A stretch of DNA of 51,634 nt from a virus: the IMG/VR virus record IMGVR_UViG_3300033064_001323, positions 1 through 51,634 of that record. One strand, 5' to 3'. Under the pieces are notes generated by a model. It was not told the origin of the DNA, did no database searches, and saw only the letters and a program-made list of their open reading frames with translations. Made by a program: the position numbers and the translations under genes. Each line of letters begins with the position of its first letter. Position 1 is the first letter of the stretch. Shown one piece after another: positions 51,490 to 51,634 of the stretch.

Positions 51490-51634
51490 TTACGTTAACT
51501 CCTTCTCTATCGCTTGGATTGTGGGGCAGGGGTAAGTAACTGGTACAGCATCGTAACAATCCTGAATAAAATCTCTTGAACAATAAGAACAAATCCCTTG
51601 AAGTATGTCAGGCTTATGCAACTCCACTACTGCA
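51490..51634 (-). CDS. Partial Cys-rich protein, N-terminus cut by window edge
   Basis: The minus-strand frame is open from the right edge to TAA at 51490 and encodes about 48 residues: VVELHKPDILQGICSYCSRD, then FIQDCYDAVPVTYPCPTIQA and IEKELT. H ... C-x-x-C ... C ... Y-P-C-P-T-x-x-A-I is a pattern of small actinophage zinc-binding proteins. Start lies outside the window. Confidence 0.72.
   Translation of the reverse strand, partial: AVVELHKPDILQGICSYCSRDFIQDCYDAVPVTYPCPTIQAIEKELT

Overview
The window is about 51.6 kb of an AT-rich, densely packed double-stranded DNA bacteriophage genome, or an integrated or metagenomic copy of one, most likely infecting a low-GC actinobacterium of the freshwater Nanopelagicales (acI) type. 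The actinobacterial signs are a WhiB-type regulator (39909-40226), a DUF7455 zinc-ribbon protein (2554-2736), DUF6011, DUF7178 and DUF6378 phage families, a monomeric B12-dependent ribonucleotide reductase, and a recurrent promoter architecture (TANNNT, six bases, then ATG or GTG) that predicts leaderless mRNAs. A tyrosine integrase with an adjacent excisionase-like gene suggests temperate ability. No head, portal, terminase or tail module is recognisable; these presumably lie outside the window.

Layout. 1-5401 (minus): a long secreted Ala/Thr/Val- and Pro-rich fibrous protein cut by the left edge, a leaderless lipoprotein, then a lysis block (CHAP endolysin, holin-like protein, lipoprotein) with an HNH protein and an N-terminal-nucleophile hydrolase resembling HslV/proteasome beta. 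5455-5935 (plus): two small genes. 5932-11041 (minus): a flavin-dependent halogenase between two DUF6065 paralogues, a run of very small zinc-binding proteins, and an Arr-like ADP-ribosyltransferase. 11042-12277: the only long non-coding stretch, with promoters, three 12-bp tandem repeats, a palindromic site and strong leader hairpins; it is the best candidate for an origin and/or control region. 12278-25011 (plus): a MoxR-like AAA+ ATPase and its HEXXH/VWA partner, about 20 small overlapping accessory genes, excisionase, integrase, a transglycosylase-like lysozyme and two small basic proteins. 25012-51634 (minus): class II ribonucleotide reductase, a TGT/DpdA-like protein with HAD-like and nucleotidyltransferase-fold neighbours, many small basic proteins, a metallophosphoesterase, SpoVS, RuvC-like resolvase, Cas4-like nuclease, WhiB, PD-(D/E)XK nuclease, RecA, family A DNA polymerase, SNF2-type helicase, primase, DnaB-like helicase, a SWIM protein and a DnaC-like helicase loader.

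How it works together. The right half supplies nucleotide synthesis, replication and recombination. The plus-strand block looks like an early, host-takeover or accessory region fed by promoters in the 11-12 kb gap. The left minus-strand block serves lysis and secretion. Repeated short DNA motifs tie distant genes together: CCGCAACAAAAAATC in front of three plus-strand genes, and the palindrome CTGTTATCAGATAACAG and its variants at five places, three of them inside coding sequence. All functions are inferred by reading motifs and family resemblance; no database search was run.
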